Part shown: positions 46,001-60,084 of the stretch, piece by piece
Position numbering within the stretch: position 1 is the stretch's first letter
Layout of the letters: the number at the start of each line of letters is the position of its first letter
From: Mangifera indica
Taxonomy: Eukaryota > Streptophyta > Magnoliopsida > Sapindales > Anacardiaceae
DNA length: 64,000 nucleotides
NCBI RefSeq assembly: GCF_011075055.1
Contig: NW_025401129.1
Location: forward strand, 1-64,000
Direction of reading: 5' to 3'
Translations under genes and position numbers: made by a program
Notes under the pieces: generated by a model
What the model saw: the letters and a program-made list of their open reading frames with translations, nothing else
What the model was told of the DNA's origin: nothing
The model's database searches: none

Positions 46001-49000
46001 CCTTCAATTCTAATGATCTTCAAAGCCTTGACATGGGACTTATTTCTCAGTTGCTGTGTCAGGGGCAGTGTCACTGGGCCATCTATGTGGTCCTTCATAT
46101 GCCTCATCATGATGATTATCCATATCTGCAGGCTACCCTTATTCGAGAAATCTTGTTCCAATATTGTGAATCCTGGAGCTCACAAGAATCACAACGCCAG
46201 TTTATTGAGGATTTGGGTGTTCCAACGGAGTGGCTGCATGAAGCTATGGTATAACACCGATTCCAGCATATGTGCCTTGGGTTTTGTTTTGACTTAATAT
46301 TTATCAAAGATTTTGATACACTTCTTTGTCTTGGCAAACTTAACTATATTTTGGGTCAATTATATTACAAATTTACAGCAAATAATGTTGCTTGCACCAC
46401 TCTCAAATTTTCTGCATGAGAAACTCTTGGAATCTTAAATGAAGTTCTTATTCCCTTATTGAGTTCCTTTTCAACTCATTCAAATGTTTCTTTTTTCTGA
46501 ATGCAGGCAGTTTATTTTAGTTACTACGGTGATCTCTCAAAGGCCTTAGAACACTATCTTGAATGTGCAAATTGGCAAAAAGCTCACTCTATATATGTTA
46601 CTTCAGTCGCCCATAAATTATTTTTGTCAGGTAATTTGTGATTATCCTCTGCCTAACCAATGAATTGTGCAGTTTTTTTTTTTTATATGTTTTCATAAAT
46701 TTTGGCACAAGCTTTTTTTTTTTTTTCAAATAGTAAACTTTGCTTCTTACATGTACATGAAACAGGCTATAATGATGTTACTTCTTTCTAGAGTGATATT
46801 TAAATGGCAAGCTCTAAGTTATAATTAATAAGTTTATGCTAATGGATTTTTGAGTGTTCTTAGGGGTCATACATGCATGGAGTTCTTGGTACTAAGCACC
46901 TCCAATATGCATTGCTGTCAGGTTCTGACAAATTTGAATTTGAGATCACTTCTGACAGACTATATTCACACTTTTGGGGAGTCTTCTGTTAAGTTTTTCT
47001 TTTTTTCTTTGGTCCCTACATTGGGAGATAGAATCTTTACTGTGGACAGCTTGGCCATCTTTGTGCTCCTTTATTTCTTTCTTTCATATAATAAATCTAT
47101 TATGAACCTCCTTCTCCTTTGGTATTTTATCTGATTTTGAAGACTGTAGTTCTTAAATTTGTTTAATCTTAGCACTTCTATGGTCTTGAAATATTTCATT
47201 GTTTTGTTTTTATGAGTGTCTAGTCACAACATATCAATGTTAAACTGTATAATTGGTTGCATAACTCAAACGCTTGATACTTTTTTAAACTGTCGTAAAT
47301 TTTTTACATGTTCTGTAGCAGTGCTTAAATTGTTTGTAATTGGCATCATATTTTTATTTATGAAGGCAACCACTCAGAAGTGTGGAGGCTTGTGACATCC
47401 ATGGAGAACCACAAGTCAGAGATTGAGAATTGGGACTTGGGAGCTGGAATTTACATTTCTTTCTATTTAATAAGAAGTTCATTGCAGGAAAATGACAATC
47501 CTATGAGTGAAATGGTAAGGGAACTTGCCATAAATGTAGGTGTATGTTTGAATCTTGTTATCTTATGTTCTAAATCATTACATATACTAGTCCTTCAGCT
47601 CAAGGCTTTTCTGTTTTGTGGTTTCTGTCAGTTTTTAAATTTGAGCTGCCATATAATTTGGTTGTGTTGAATTTGATTTGATCCCAGCCTGAACGGTTTG
47701 CAGTGCTTTGCTTAAGTTTCTGAAATTGGAGTGGAAGTCTATATTAGGATATGAATGGATAATGATTTCTGAACTATTGGTGATTCACAAGAACTTTATA
47801 TCTCTTTCCGCTTGTGGACTACTGTTTCATATTTCTCATACAAAGGAGTAAAGCAGCCACTACACTATTTTTGGTGCTGGGATGTAACTGGATGAATACA
47901 CGTCAGTAACATATTGATTAAAGCTTATTTAGTACTAAAAAAGCTATGACTTGATGCTGGTGTAATAGAAATTTCTGCTAATAGTAAACCTATAAGATAG
48001 GCTTAGTTAACAATGATGCCAATTTTTTTGTATAGAGTGGCCTCAGATGATTTCAAAATATGAGAGTAGAAATCTCAGGCAATGGATCTGTAATTGTGGA
48101 ATATGGTCCATGCTAATTGTAGTTATTACTTATCCTTTTATGTTACTGCTGATCGCAGAAGAAAGTATTTCCTTTTGTAGGAATCCCTTGAGGGCAAAAA
48201 TGCTGCTTGCAAGGACTTCCTTGATCGTTTGAATGAGTCTTTGGCAGTTTGGGATGGTAGATTACCCATAGAGGCAAGGTAATTTAGCCAATTTCAACTT
48301 TAGTTTCTGCAAGTACAAAATGTTAATAATGCTTACACCTTGTATGCCCAACAACATTTTTTTGCCTTCCACTAAATCCTGTTAATTATCTTGTGGATTG
48401 GGCCATACCTGATGGACTTATTTTTTATGAGACACCTCCCAGATATGTTCATATGAAACAGAAATATTACCCCGCTTCTGTGTCTACTCTTCTTTCTAGT
48501 AAAGTAACAGATGGGTTTGCAGCATTGCATGATCTTATGCATGAATCTTTGTATGTTTTATTTGCACTATCTCATTCATGAATCTTTAGATGTTTTATCC
48601 AAGTGTTGGGGATACCACTAATCCAAAAAGTTTTTGTCTTCCATCTTTTCTGAACAGTAAAACTGTTGTTACTTTTGCCCCTGCTCTTTTTCTGGTTTGT
48701 CGAAAATAAATATTCTTTGTGTGCATCATTTGCTTATAAAGTATCTGACTAGCTGACAGAAAACCTTTTTACCGTGCCCTCAAGCGACTTTCATGTATTG
48801 TCAATCTATGGTGGATCCTAGATTCCAAGTAACTCATTCCTTCTTGTTATAAATGCCTTTGACAAAGGTTATCTTTCGGTAAAAAAAAAAAATCACAAAC
48901 ACGTTCTTATTGGCATGTCAATGGTTTTAATACTCAGTATGGTAGGTCTTTTGTCGATAATTTTTCCGCAATTCATTTGTAACCGTTGACCCTTCTAACG

Positions 49001-49545
49001 GCGTGCTGTTGGATTACATCCTTGTGCTTTACAGTTCTTATTGGTAGCTTCATAGTGTTCTGCACTATAAAAAGAGTTACTATAGAGACCCCTGGTGAAA
49101 AGAGCAAAAGATGTCTATGTGCATACGTGAATACAATGTTTGCTTTTGTAAGAGAAACATGCTTCTCTTAAAGCCGAAATGTGTGTGCTTGAATATAGGA
49201 ACTGTTGTTGAACTAGTCTCGCCATGTATAAATTGAGTAGATGCTTTTGTGTTAGATAAATTCAACAATAATGAAAATAAAATTTGTGTTATTGGATTGT
49301 TAAAAAGGCAATAGCCAAGAAGTTAACCATGAACAAATCTTTATTGCAGAGTTGCATATTCGAAGATGGCAGAGGAGATATCCAATTTGCTGCTATCAGA
49401 TATCAGCGAGGGTCCAACTCGAGATGCTCAGCTATCTTGCTTTGAAACCGTCTTGAGTGCTCCCATTCCAGAAGACTTCCGCTCTAATCATCTGCAGGAT
49501 GCGGTATCACTTTTTTCATGTTATCTTTCAGAGATCGCCTCTTAG
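43054..49545 (+). CDS. MOS3: nucleoporin Nup96 (MOS3/SAR3)
   Basis: Scaffold nucleoporin of the Nup107-160 complex. In Arabidopsis it is needed for mRNA export, plant immunity (MOS3) and auxin responses (SAR3). 1065 residues, close to the Arabidopsis protein. Exons: 43054-43084, 43649-46248, 46507-46630, 47366-47514, 48181-48278, 49350-49545, all GT-AG; the 31-base first exon MASSSLLPVV joins in phase. Residues about 45-215 are a nucleoporin autopeptidase domain with YYMKPCLEDL and FTVGRHGYGYVKFLG. It ends in HFS (208-210) followed by RFGLSEDEEEDI, the exact layout of the Nup98-Nup96 self-cleavage site, although no Nup98 part precedes it. The rest is the Nup96 alpha-solenoid, with SYWLQESVCHRV, LACLLSQAGG and LYELLAGHIHG. 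A well-placed plant ortholog of At1g80680. Confidence 0.95.
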
Positions 49546-51065
49546 ATTGTTCGCATTAACTTCAAGTTATGACTTGAGCACTGATTTGTGATTAAACAAT
49601 TTTCAGCTTCTTGTTGTATAGTTTGTTACTGTAATCACGAATTTAAGTTGCATACTTGGCTTCCATTATCAATATAATTGAACTAGATGTCTTCGAATTG
49701 AATCTAATATTTGATGGGACTAAAAGGGAGGCTTTAGTCTATATATTTAGTCCCAGGAAAAAAAAAAAAATTAAACGACAAAACACATCTTGTGATTGCA
49801 TTATCATTTTCTTTAATATTTCTAGATTTGGTTTCAATTTTCACTCCTTTACTATCTTTATAATTTTACAGATTCATGCCGGTTAAAAGATTATGATTTA
49901 ATGCCGAATGTTGACTGAATTTATATTAAACTTTACCGAATAAAAAATGTATCAAAATGATATAATAAACGAAATTTACGTGTCTAAATTACCGGCATTG
50001 ATGCACTTGCGCGTGAAAAACCATTTCATAGCAACGCCACTAATCCCAACCAAATAGAGGTATGGATAATTTGATTTAAATTATAAAATTAAATAAATTA
50101 TTTAAAAACTATAGTTTAATTTGTTTTAGTATATAAAATAGTTTATTTTAGATTAATAAATGATTAAAAAATAATTTTTAATTTGAGTTATAGGTTCGAT
50201 GATTTTTAAACTGAATTAAACCATAAACTATATTTTCTTAAATATTATATTTACGGAGAATTTTAATAAATTCAAATCATAATCTAAATCTGGCCAATTA
50301 TATTTTTTTAATTTAGTTTAATTTAATTTGAAGTCTAAAATAATTTGATTTAGTTTAAAAAAATTTTAAACAATTTTTTCAATTTAATTTAAAAAAACTC
50401 TCAAATTGAATAAAATTGGATTGTGCAAGCCTCTTAGACCAAACAACTAACCAGTCCTCTCAAATATTAATTAAATAATAAAATTACTTATAGATAATTT
50501 GAGTTTACAAAATAAATATATAAATAATATGTTATCATGTTATTAAATATATTATTCATATAATGATATATAATTTATGATATATTTATATATACATTTT
50601 CTATACTTAAAGTATATTCACACTATGACAACGAATGATATTATATATATAAATAAATTATACAATATTTTATATATAATTTGATATAATAATTTATAAT
50701 AAATTGATTTTAAAATAAAAAAAAATCATACCACATAGCTGTGAACTGTTATCTTATTTTATAAAAAAAATAAAAATTGTATAATTTGTTTGTTGACCTA
50801 ATTTTATTACTACATCGAATTCAAAAGCAAACTTAACTAATAAATTAAATAAAATAATAATAAAAAGGATTTCCATACAGAAATTGGCGCTCCAGCAGCA
50901 TCATCATACTTTTACCGTGCGACGAAGCTTCTTCTTCGTTCGCTCACTTCCGAGGTTTTCTTTTTCCTTCTTTATAATATATTTATTTTTCTTTTATATA
51001 TATATAATTGTTTGATTCTCAAAATTGAAATTAAAAAGTAAAATTCTCTCATGTTTTTGGTGAAG
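49546..51065. other. intergenic between Nup96 and the DCN1-like gene
   Basis: Mostly A/T sequence with degenerate palindromes (about 50485-50610 and 50635-50710). The last 190 bp (about 50880-51065) contain a GC-richer stretch with GAAGCTTCTTCTTCG that probably forms the DCN1-like gene leader. No gene seen. Confidence 0.5.
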
Positions 51066-54000
51066 ATGCGTCGTTCTGCATCGAGGAAAACGGGTCAAAG
51101 TAATTCTACGGACTCCGCTGATCCCTTTCTCTCTGGTATCCTTTCTTTTTACTTTCTCGATCTTCATTTTTTATCTCTTGATTTCATTCTATTTTTCTTT
51201 ATCTTGATTGTGATATGATGATCTTTAAACTATCAGCTCTTTTGAAATTCTCATTGTTTTAAGCAAAATTCTGTTGTTAAAAGATTGCTCGATCAGATTT
51301 CTTGGCTCTGTTTAAGTTTCCATCTGTTCATTTCTAGAGGTACAATTGTTTTTGGAAGTCTGGTCATTCTTTTTCACTTGGTATGATCTTTTTGCTTTTG
51401 AAATGCTCAATGAATTTATGTCTATAACCGCCATTTATTTTTGAATTTTTACCTTTCTTGAAGTGGAAGAAGAAGCTCCAGCTTTCAATTACAATTAAGT
51501 GAATACAGCATGTATTGGATAGAATTTAGAGGTGTATTGGATTTGTTTCCAGAACTTAAAGGTGCATATGATGGAATTTTTATAACTAATTGTGTTCAGT
51601 ATGGATATGAAAAAATGTGGCACACGCAAAGATAATTATTGGACCAGCTATAAATTGAAAACTTTTCTGTGTCCAGTGTTCTGCCCTTATATTGGAAGAG
51701 AGTGATTATTTAGTTCTCCTACATGCTGTGATGATCCTTACTAAATGTTCATTTTTCCAACAAATGTAGCCAATAGCAATTAAAATGCAATAAACATGTC
51801 ACAAATTGGTCAAAATTGTTTGAAGTACATTACATATATGTTTGTACTGTGCTAATTAAGTTTTATGTTTCAGTGATTGTAGGTTTTATCATATTATTCA
51901 TGGTAGGTTGGTATGTTGTCAATCATGTTTATGGATGTAAAAGATTTAAGAGAAAAAAAAAATTAAAGGGAATCAATGGGGATAAACAGAAGTGAACCTA
52001 TTAACATATTATGGCTGAAAAATAGTGAGCTAAGGAGGAGCTAAAACTTGTAACTGGTCTCTGTTTATGTCCGTTTTGTGAAAATTTATGTATTCTTCTC
52101 TTATTAGAGAGTCATAATCATCTTGTATCTTGTTTTTCAGCTTCTGGTAAAGCATCTTCCAAAGAGATGGAACGAATTGACAACCTGTTTTACACATATG
52201 CAAATAGATCTTCTGGTGTGATTGAGTAAGGACACTTTTACATGTGTGATTTGATTGATGGAATTGATATTATAATTTTTCACAATTTTTAATATAAATG
52301 TCATTATCGAGTTTTCATAAAACATAGTGATGTTTGATTAAAATTTGTGTAATTAATGGTTACAAATACAATTTCCAATGCAATTGCATAAGTGAGACTG
52401 TTGGTGTTGGGTAATGCTGCAAACTTACTGTTAACCTGATTGTAGAGATTGGAGTATACTTTATTTGGTTCATGAAATTTTGGATGATTTAGAGAAAAAG
52501 GAAATATTTGTCAACACCATATTAGATATGATATAACTTTATAATGGCTGTACAGCAGACCTGTTACCCGGTTAACATGCACAAAATTTGGTTGACTCAA
52601 TTCAATAAAGTCCTACCTGTCTTTGTAGCTACAGAAATCCATGTTTGCCATTTTGTTTTGCCAGAATGTCATTGTTACAATGAGAGTGAGATGCTAAAAT
52701 TGGAGATTTTGAAGTGGCATGTAAATTGCATGAAACTAAATGGTGGTTTAGTTCAGAGCTTAAATACAGTTCCTCTTTTTTTGAGAAAGGGAATACAAGA
52801 AACTTCAAGAAAATACATCTGATTGAAAATTTTTAAGATGCCTGAAAAAAAGGAGCCATTTTCTCTGTTTTATATAATATTCCAACTTTGAGAATTGTTT
52901 TTGAATATCTATCAAACATGTTTTCAGATACTGAATGTCAAAAGAGGTTAACGGATACCTTGATTAGTCCTGCCAAACAGTGCACATCAACACCATCTGG
53001 TATCACTCCACTGTTTAATTGGTTTCTCACATACTCCTCCTGACTATTTTCTGCATTTATTCTGAAAATCCCTTCTGACTGCATTCACGAATTCAGAGGT
53101 TTAAAACAAAAGAAAGGCAAAACAAAAATAATAACAACAAGAAGAAGATAAAATAAAAAATTTAACTGATAGCAATTTAAACAAGCCCCCATCACAATGG
53201 TAAGATGGTGTACATTAAACGCTTTAATGAACAGAATCTGTCCAATTACCATAATATATGTGAGAACTAATGAAAAGAAAAGAAAACAATGTGAGGTACC
53301 TGCAAGCCTCCTCGACCATACAGGTGTCTTTGCATTAGCAGCAATATTGTCGGCACACTGTTCCCCCTGGAATCGTATGACAACTGCATAGATTCAGTGG
53401 AAACTCCAAAAACAGTTGCACTGCATATTTATAACAAGGGTTCTTCAAAATCACAGTCACACATTGTATATTTGATGCTAATTTTAGTATTAACTAAAAA
53501 TTTGTCTTATCAGAAGATTTTAAATAAACTTTTGACCTGTATGGTTGAGGATAATTTAAGGTAGCCAAGGGCCCACATAAATACTTGGCTAATACTGATT
53601 TTTGAAGTCTGATAGTTACTGGCAATAAATTCATGGCTTTTTGATAAAGTATGACCTAAAATACTCAATATCCAGGTTACTTAAGCCAAGGAGAATTGCT
53701 AATGAACTATTATGGATTATGATTTTTGGATGTACAACTTAATTTGTGCAGTTTATCTTCTTTTTCACTCTTCTTTCTGCATTTAGGTTGTTTGTTTAAT
53801 TTTATTTATTTACTCCTTATCACTTTACATGCATTGACCTAGAGCTGAAGGTCTAACCTTATCTTCAAGGTCTTTGACATGATGGTTTGTTGACCATTTA
53901 ATTGTCTGAGAGCTGACAAACTCTGATAATTAAAATGGTGCATGATCTTTCTGCAATTGTTTCTGTGAAAAAGATTTTGGAACTGTTATGTTGCTATCCT

Positions 54001-57000
54001 CCAGTGGAACTCAAATGTTTGTAGTGGCAACTATAATTATCTTGGTATGTATATTAGTTTCAAAAAAAAATTTGTGCTGCAAACTTAAGTGGTAAATGAT
54101 GCTAAATTGAACTGCCATAATTGCAAGGTGAGTAAAATTACTCCTGTTGAGGAACATGGAGGATTCTCAAAAGAATGAGGAATATTTACGATGATCTTAG
54201 AAAAGTGAAAAAGCAGAAAGAACAGATACTTTATAATAGCCACAATAGATTGTGTTAACCTACTAATGGAAATATTTGTTATATTATCTTTCAGTCTTTA
54301 AGATATCCCTGTATCAAACAGCATTATACTGTTGTAATTCAAGATGTGATTTGTGTCTGTGTGTGTGTGTGGAGTTAGCATCTTAAGATGTGAATACTTT
54401 CTGATGTTATATATACTATTTGAACAGCCCAGAAGGAATTGAAGCTCTTTGTTCAGATTTGGAAGTCAATCATACTGATGTTAGGGTCTTGATGCTGGCT
54501 TGGTAAGTTGCATACATATGCATTTGATACCTCCTTTCTTAACTCTAAGCATCAAGATAATATAGTAGAACTGATGGACTACACATATCAGGAAAATGAA
54601 AGCTGAAAAGCAAGGGTACTTTACTCTGGTAAGGATCATTGGTCTCATATGCACTTTTACTTTTATAAACTTATTTGTAAATTTTTCTTTCTATTTTATC
54701 TGAACTAGACAGAATTGTTGTTTGGTTTTGCATCCTTCAGTTATATGTTTATTGGCATATCATTTTATTTGACAATCCAGCTGTTGAGTACCAATTTTAT
54801 TATCAACTTTTAGGTGGGGAAGTTAGACATTCGAAGAAGTTTGGAAATCTGTTTAAATTCTTTGTTCTAGAATTTTAACTGGCATAGGTTTGAGCTGGAT
54901 AGAAACATGTGTTTTCACTGTTTATTAACTGAAAAAGAAAGGGAGAATATGTGTGTTTGGGTGGGTAAGGATTTGAATAAAATGCAACATTGGAAAATTT
55001 TTCCCTTATATGTTATTTGTGTTGGATGAGCCTTTTAGAAACATATAATTGCTTTTAAGTTCTTAAAGTGAACCATTGGATAGTTACAGATTTACTTAAT
55101 GCCTAGGAATTATATGTTAGGTGTTTCTTAGCAACAAGTTTTCAGTTGTTTTGCCCATCTTTTTGCAAACATGGTTGGCAAGCTTTTTTTTTTTTTTTTT
55201 TTTTTTAATTGTGGATCATACATGATATGGGATTGAGAATTCTTACAACTCAATTCACTGATTAAGAATAGACTGATTGAAAATAACTTTTACATGGGTC
55301 AATAGGTCAATGATGATCAATTCTGGGTTGGACAGTTGAATCTGAACACTACCTAATTAATTATCATATTAAATGGTCAACCATTTTTACCCATAACCAG
55401 TTTAGGTAAATCCTATACCATTGACTTTGCATTGGATTGAATTGAAATGTGTTTATGGGTCTTGTATAAATTGTCACACCTAGGTTGACATCCCATTTGA
55501 AGTGTGCTAATACCTCTGTGAAAGAAAAGTGATGGCCCAGAAGTGTTTCTCTGTGGTCTTTGTTTGATGTGCCAACTGTTTGGAAGCAGCTCAAACATGT
55601 ATACTAAATGAAGAAGAATTTTTATAATCAGTTTGACGCATTGCTTCAGTCGAACATTTGTGTTTGAGGATCATCAGTAGTACGTTATTAATTCATGCGT
55701 TTGTAGGGTTTATTTGGTATTGCCTTATAACTTGCCTTCACAATCCTTTTTTGATAGGAGGAGTGGCGAAGGGGACTCAAATCACTGAGGGCTGACAATG
55801 TAAATAAATTAAAGAAGTCCCTCCCAGAGCTGGAGAAAGAGGTAGAATTTCTTACAGTCTTCCTTTTTGAACATCTGCGTATTTAAAAGCTTGATATATT
55901 AAATGATTCTTGGATTTTTATATTAAATGGTATAGAAATGATGACATTTTCTTTTCATCTTATAAAGGTTAAAAGGCCATCAAACTTTATGGATTTCTAT
56001 GCCTATTCATTCCGATATTGTTTGACAGGTATTATGAGTTTATGACACATGAAGTTGGATGTTGAGACATCCAAGATTTTTCTTCCTTTTTTGTGCTTCT
56101 TTTTAATATATATGGTTTTTTCTACCAGAAGAGAAACAGAAGAGTGTGGACATAGAGAGTGTCTGTGAACTGCTAGATCTTGTTTTAGGATCCCAATGTC
56201 GTGCCCAGGTTGACTATTTCATTGAGTATCTAAAGGTGAGTGGCCATTTGATTACATGTCTTCAGAGATTTCATTTTATACGTTGTTGGATATATTTAAT
56301 ATAATATGGTTAATACACTAGCAACTCATCATGCTTTTGTTAATTGAAGATCTCATTTTAATTTTAGATACTAGGATATATCATCTTTTATGGGTTCAAC
56401 ATCGGTAGAATAAAAAGATATTTAGGAAATTTGAATAATTAATTATCTTCCAATTAGGAGAGAGATTATTTCATAATATTTTTTGTGCTTTGTTTACTTA
56501 TAGGAAGAATAGTTATATCTTTAAGTTAAAGAGAAAAACCATTTCCCTATCACCCTTACCTTTTCCCAAATACATAAACCATCACTGTGGGCAGAAAGCT
56601 CAAAAGAAAACTTATTCTTGAGTGGCACCAAATTGAGCAAACCATCCTTAAACACCAACCCATGTATGCCCTATTATTAACCGAGAGGAAAAATGTTGAA
56701 CAAATGAGTGTACCTCATATTTCTTAATACTTGAGTGAAAAAACAGTGATGCTAATATAAATATTTCTTATACATGTCTTCTGGATGCAGGTTCAAACTG
56801 ATTACAAGGTCATAAACATGGATCAGTGGATGGGCTTCTTCAGGTTCTGCAATGAGGTAGTTATATTTTTCCACTCTTGGTTTGGAACTTCTTCGTCCTT
56901 TTTATTATGTCCTTATAAAATGAAAGTTTGACAAGTTGGTACGCTTCTAATTGCACCTATAATTGAGAAAAGATCTTTGCTTTACTAGGCATACATGCAC

Positions 57001-57661
57001 CAATCAGCAGAGACTTGCCCTTGTAAAAAGAATATTTGTTGCTTGTATTCTGATTTGGAATTTAGCTTTGCAAGAACATTCCTTGGAACAGATTTTTTTG
57101 TCAAGGTGGAAGTGTATATATGATGTGTGGCAATGTGTCAGATTTTCTGTTGGAGTAAATATTATAAGCATTGGGACCCCACCTTCTGGAGGGATCTTTA
57201 CAAGGATATGGAGTTGGTTGGAATTGTAAGTCCACATGATTTTCTCTCTTACAGTGTGGAAGTGTGGATCAGGGTCGCGTTAAAACCATTGCTACTTTCT
57301 CTGTTATTAGTTCTGAAAAATATCTTATAGTTTATGCTACAAGAAAGTGATCAAACTATCATTCAAATAATCGTAGAAATTAAAAAGGGGAGAGGATATG
57401 GGGTTTTATCTTATCTTGTATAGTATGTTTGCTCCTTTGCATCTGGTTTTGCATAATAACCAGGTGACATTCTTAGTGGCTTTTTCCCCATAAATAATGA
57501 GGTTTTTTTTAAACATCGTTTTTATGGGTGTTTAAGCCTTTGATGACCTTTTAATCATTTGACAGATAAGCTTCCCAGACTTCGATAACTATGATCCGAA
57601 TCTGGCTTGGCCGTTGATCCTAGACAATTTTGTAGAGTGGATGAAAGAAAAGCAAGCGTAA
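51066..57661 (+). CDS. DCN1-like cullin neddylation protein
   Basis: Scaffold-type E3 for NEDD8/RUB1: it brings the E2 to cullins and speeds their neddylation, so activating cullin-RING ubiquitin ligases. 226 residues. Exons: 51066-51135, 52141-52225, 54428-54502, 54592-54628, 55758-55841, 55968-56028, 56129-56235, 56791-56856, 57566-57661, all GT-AG. Residues 1-25 are basic/Ser-rich (MRRSASRKTG), and there is no UBA domain, unlike the other plant class. The DCUN1/PONY domain follows: FYTYANRSSGVIDPEGIEAL, VLMLAWKMKAEKQGYFT, EWRRGLKSLRADN, FYAYSFRYCLTEEKQKSVD, the QWMGFFRFCNEI helix and the closing WPLILDNFVEWMKEKQA. Closest in my memory to At1g15860 rather than AAR3. Not part of the Arabidopsis At1g8064-69 block. 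Introns 1 and 2 are 1.0 and 2.2 kb. Confidence 0.95.
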
Positions 57662-60084
57662 ACTGGGCTTCTTTTAGCCGACTTGATTCTCAGCTGTATA
57701 CTGTAATTTTTACTTGAGTAGGTAGTGTTGAAATCTTCGTTATACACTTACAGAAAAAGTGCCTAGAAATTGTATTAAGCTTTGCAGAAGCATAAGTACT
57801 GCGTTCTTTTGTCACTTCTAGTTCATCAATCTGTTTGCAGGACTGTTGAAAGTACACAAACTAAAGTGGCACTTGAATTTTTTCCTATTTGCAATCTAGA
57901 CTTTTATATTGTACATTTCAGGACATGAGCGTTATCCTCAAACTCATCAGCCTTGTCAATATGACAACTGCCAAATAGTTCTTAACTAGAGTTTATCGCA
58001 AAGAACTGTAGTGTGAAGTTGGCTATGTTGTTGAATAAACTGTAGATCAGTTGCATAGATGGTAGATGTATGATGAAATTAGTACAGCATTATTTGTTTT
58101 TTTTAGTTGTTGTTTATATTGGCTTGGAAATTTCTGCCAATTTGGCAGGAATCTGTCCATGTCTGCCTTTACCATATCCATATGCAGGAATTATTCTCTG
58201 ACAAATCATGTCCCCAAGCCCCAATGTTTTATGATAGGTGCTTTTCATTTGGCTGTTTTGAGGCAACATTGTTTTGTAGTTTTCAGTCTCACATTACATC
58301 CCTTCACTGTTGGATGTTTTAGTAACACAGATGATTATCGAACTTGGGCTGATCTTCCTGTAAGTTGGCTATGCAATTGCTCAGTCGCATTCTTATTGTC
58401 AATGCATATATATTTCCAAGTGATTTGAACCATAAATCAGGTATCTTCTGGCACATTTGATTAAACATCTGATTTGGAATGATATATGTAATGTATGCAT
58501 ATGATTTTTAGTCATAAGAATGTAACCCAACACCAAATTTTGGGTGCAGTGGGTCGCATTGATTTGTTTTCTTCCTTGCTGTCGTGTCTTGATGTTGCAG
58601 GCAAGGTAAAAGAATATACTCTGTCCTGACACTATAACTTGGTCTATACTATACTGTATTTTATTTTGTATTGTACTTGCTGCTGTATGGTCATATTTTA
58701 ATTTTAAAATTCAAATATTGTGTTGTGTTGCTTTCAGTCAAAGCTTTTGATGTTAAACATTTGTATTTTATGGTATGTTTTTTTATAGATGCCTTGTCAT
58801 GTATGATTGTGTTTAGATGGATTATTCAACGGTTCACTAGATGATGATTTGATGAAAATTCAAAGGTAGAAATTGATTGGATGTGTAGTGATTTAGAGAT
58901 GGTAATGTGATTGAGATGGAAGGTGAATTCAGGAGCAACAATTGGTAGCTTCTTGGTGGTGTTTGTTTGGCTTTTAGTCTTTGGGCATACCACATTTGAG
59001 TATACATGATGCTTTTTATGTAATTGGATATTGCATTACTCTTAATTGGCCAAAAGACTTGATCCTACCCAATGTTTAATCCATTCTCAAATTCATATTG
59101 TGGAGTTTCTAAAAACTCAAATATCCATCTATTATCATACATCTGTTAAAAATTTTTATTATATATAAGAGTAAAACTGTTATTTTAACATTAATATTAA
59201 AATATATATAATTTTATCTTCTTCTTTTTTTGCATATTTTGAAAATTAATAATTTTACTTTTGTCTAAATTTTTTTAATTTTGAAATGTGATTATTTTTT
59301 CTCTACGCCTAGGTTTTTTTCTCCTCTCTTTAACCATCACTCTTGTCTCTGGTGATCTTCTCTTTCTTTCTTGACTGTTAGTCAACTCTGTCTTAATGTC
59401 AATAGATGAAGAAACGTTGACGAGTGTCTTTTGATCTGTTGATAGAGAGAGATGTATTGTCTTGTTCAAACTTTTTATTTTAAATTTATTCAATAATTTA
59501 ATAATAGATATTCAAAATGTTCGTGTAATTTTATTGGTATATTGTTTTGCTGATTTGGGGTGTGGACAACACATTCTTCTTGAGACGGCAGACAAAAATT
59601 TTATTTGGGACAAGCTTTCCATTAATGCTTCTCAAATTAATTTTATTTATGTTTATCGAAAATTAAAGAAGAAAAATTATTTCCAAAATAACAGATTAAG
59701 AAAATTTAGACACTGCAAATTTCATGCTCAACGCTAAACGAGTTAATAAAATTAATTTACAATCTACTTCAATCTTTTCACCGAAATTAATTATAATTAT
59801 GCTTTTTAAATTTGAATTACTTCGGTAAAATGCAAGCTTCAAAAGGAAACACCACAAAATTTGGCAACCCATCTGTTTGGTAACAAAAATGGAGGTCAAA
59901 TTTCTTTTAAAATTGCGCCGACACAACAAAAAAAATGAAGTGAAGCACTCAATCGTACAACTATGTGTAACATTCCTGCCACTGCCGAAGTTTCTCAGCG
60001 AATGTTAGCCTCGTCCAATCACAAGAAAGAATTACAGAAATAATTAAAATTATGCTTTCATTGAGGGAAAAAAATTTAACATTT
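57662..60084. other. convergent intergenic region, no gene seen
   Basis: Begins with the DCN1-like 3' UTR; AATAAA-like GAATAAAC at 58033 is a possible poly(A) signal. The 120-codon frame at 58066-58428 has no domain and no supporting start context. A left end of the GGCC MITE family (GGCCAAAAGACTTGATCC) is at 59048, followed by about 400 bp like the interior of copies A-C, without a clear right end. Confidence 0.5.
59048..59460. mobile_element. truncated GGCC-family MITE fragment
   Basis: Begins GGCCAAAAGACTTGATCCTA, as copies A and B do, and keeps the same internal order: CTCAAATATCCATCTATTA, CTGTTAAAAATTTTTATTA, TTTTGAAAATTAATAATTTT. No inverted GGCC end was found downstream, so the element appears truncated. 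Confidence 0.5.

Noticed and set aside
51066..57661. UBA domain at the N-terminus of the DCN1-like protein
   Set aside because: Some plant DCN1-like proteins have one, but only about 25 basic/Ser-rich residues precede the DCUN1 domain here and no upstream exon was found.
58066..58428. 120-codon frame after the DCN1-like gene
   Set aside because: No recognisable domain, several overlapping alternative frames, and it lies in the likely 3' UTR or flank.
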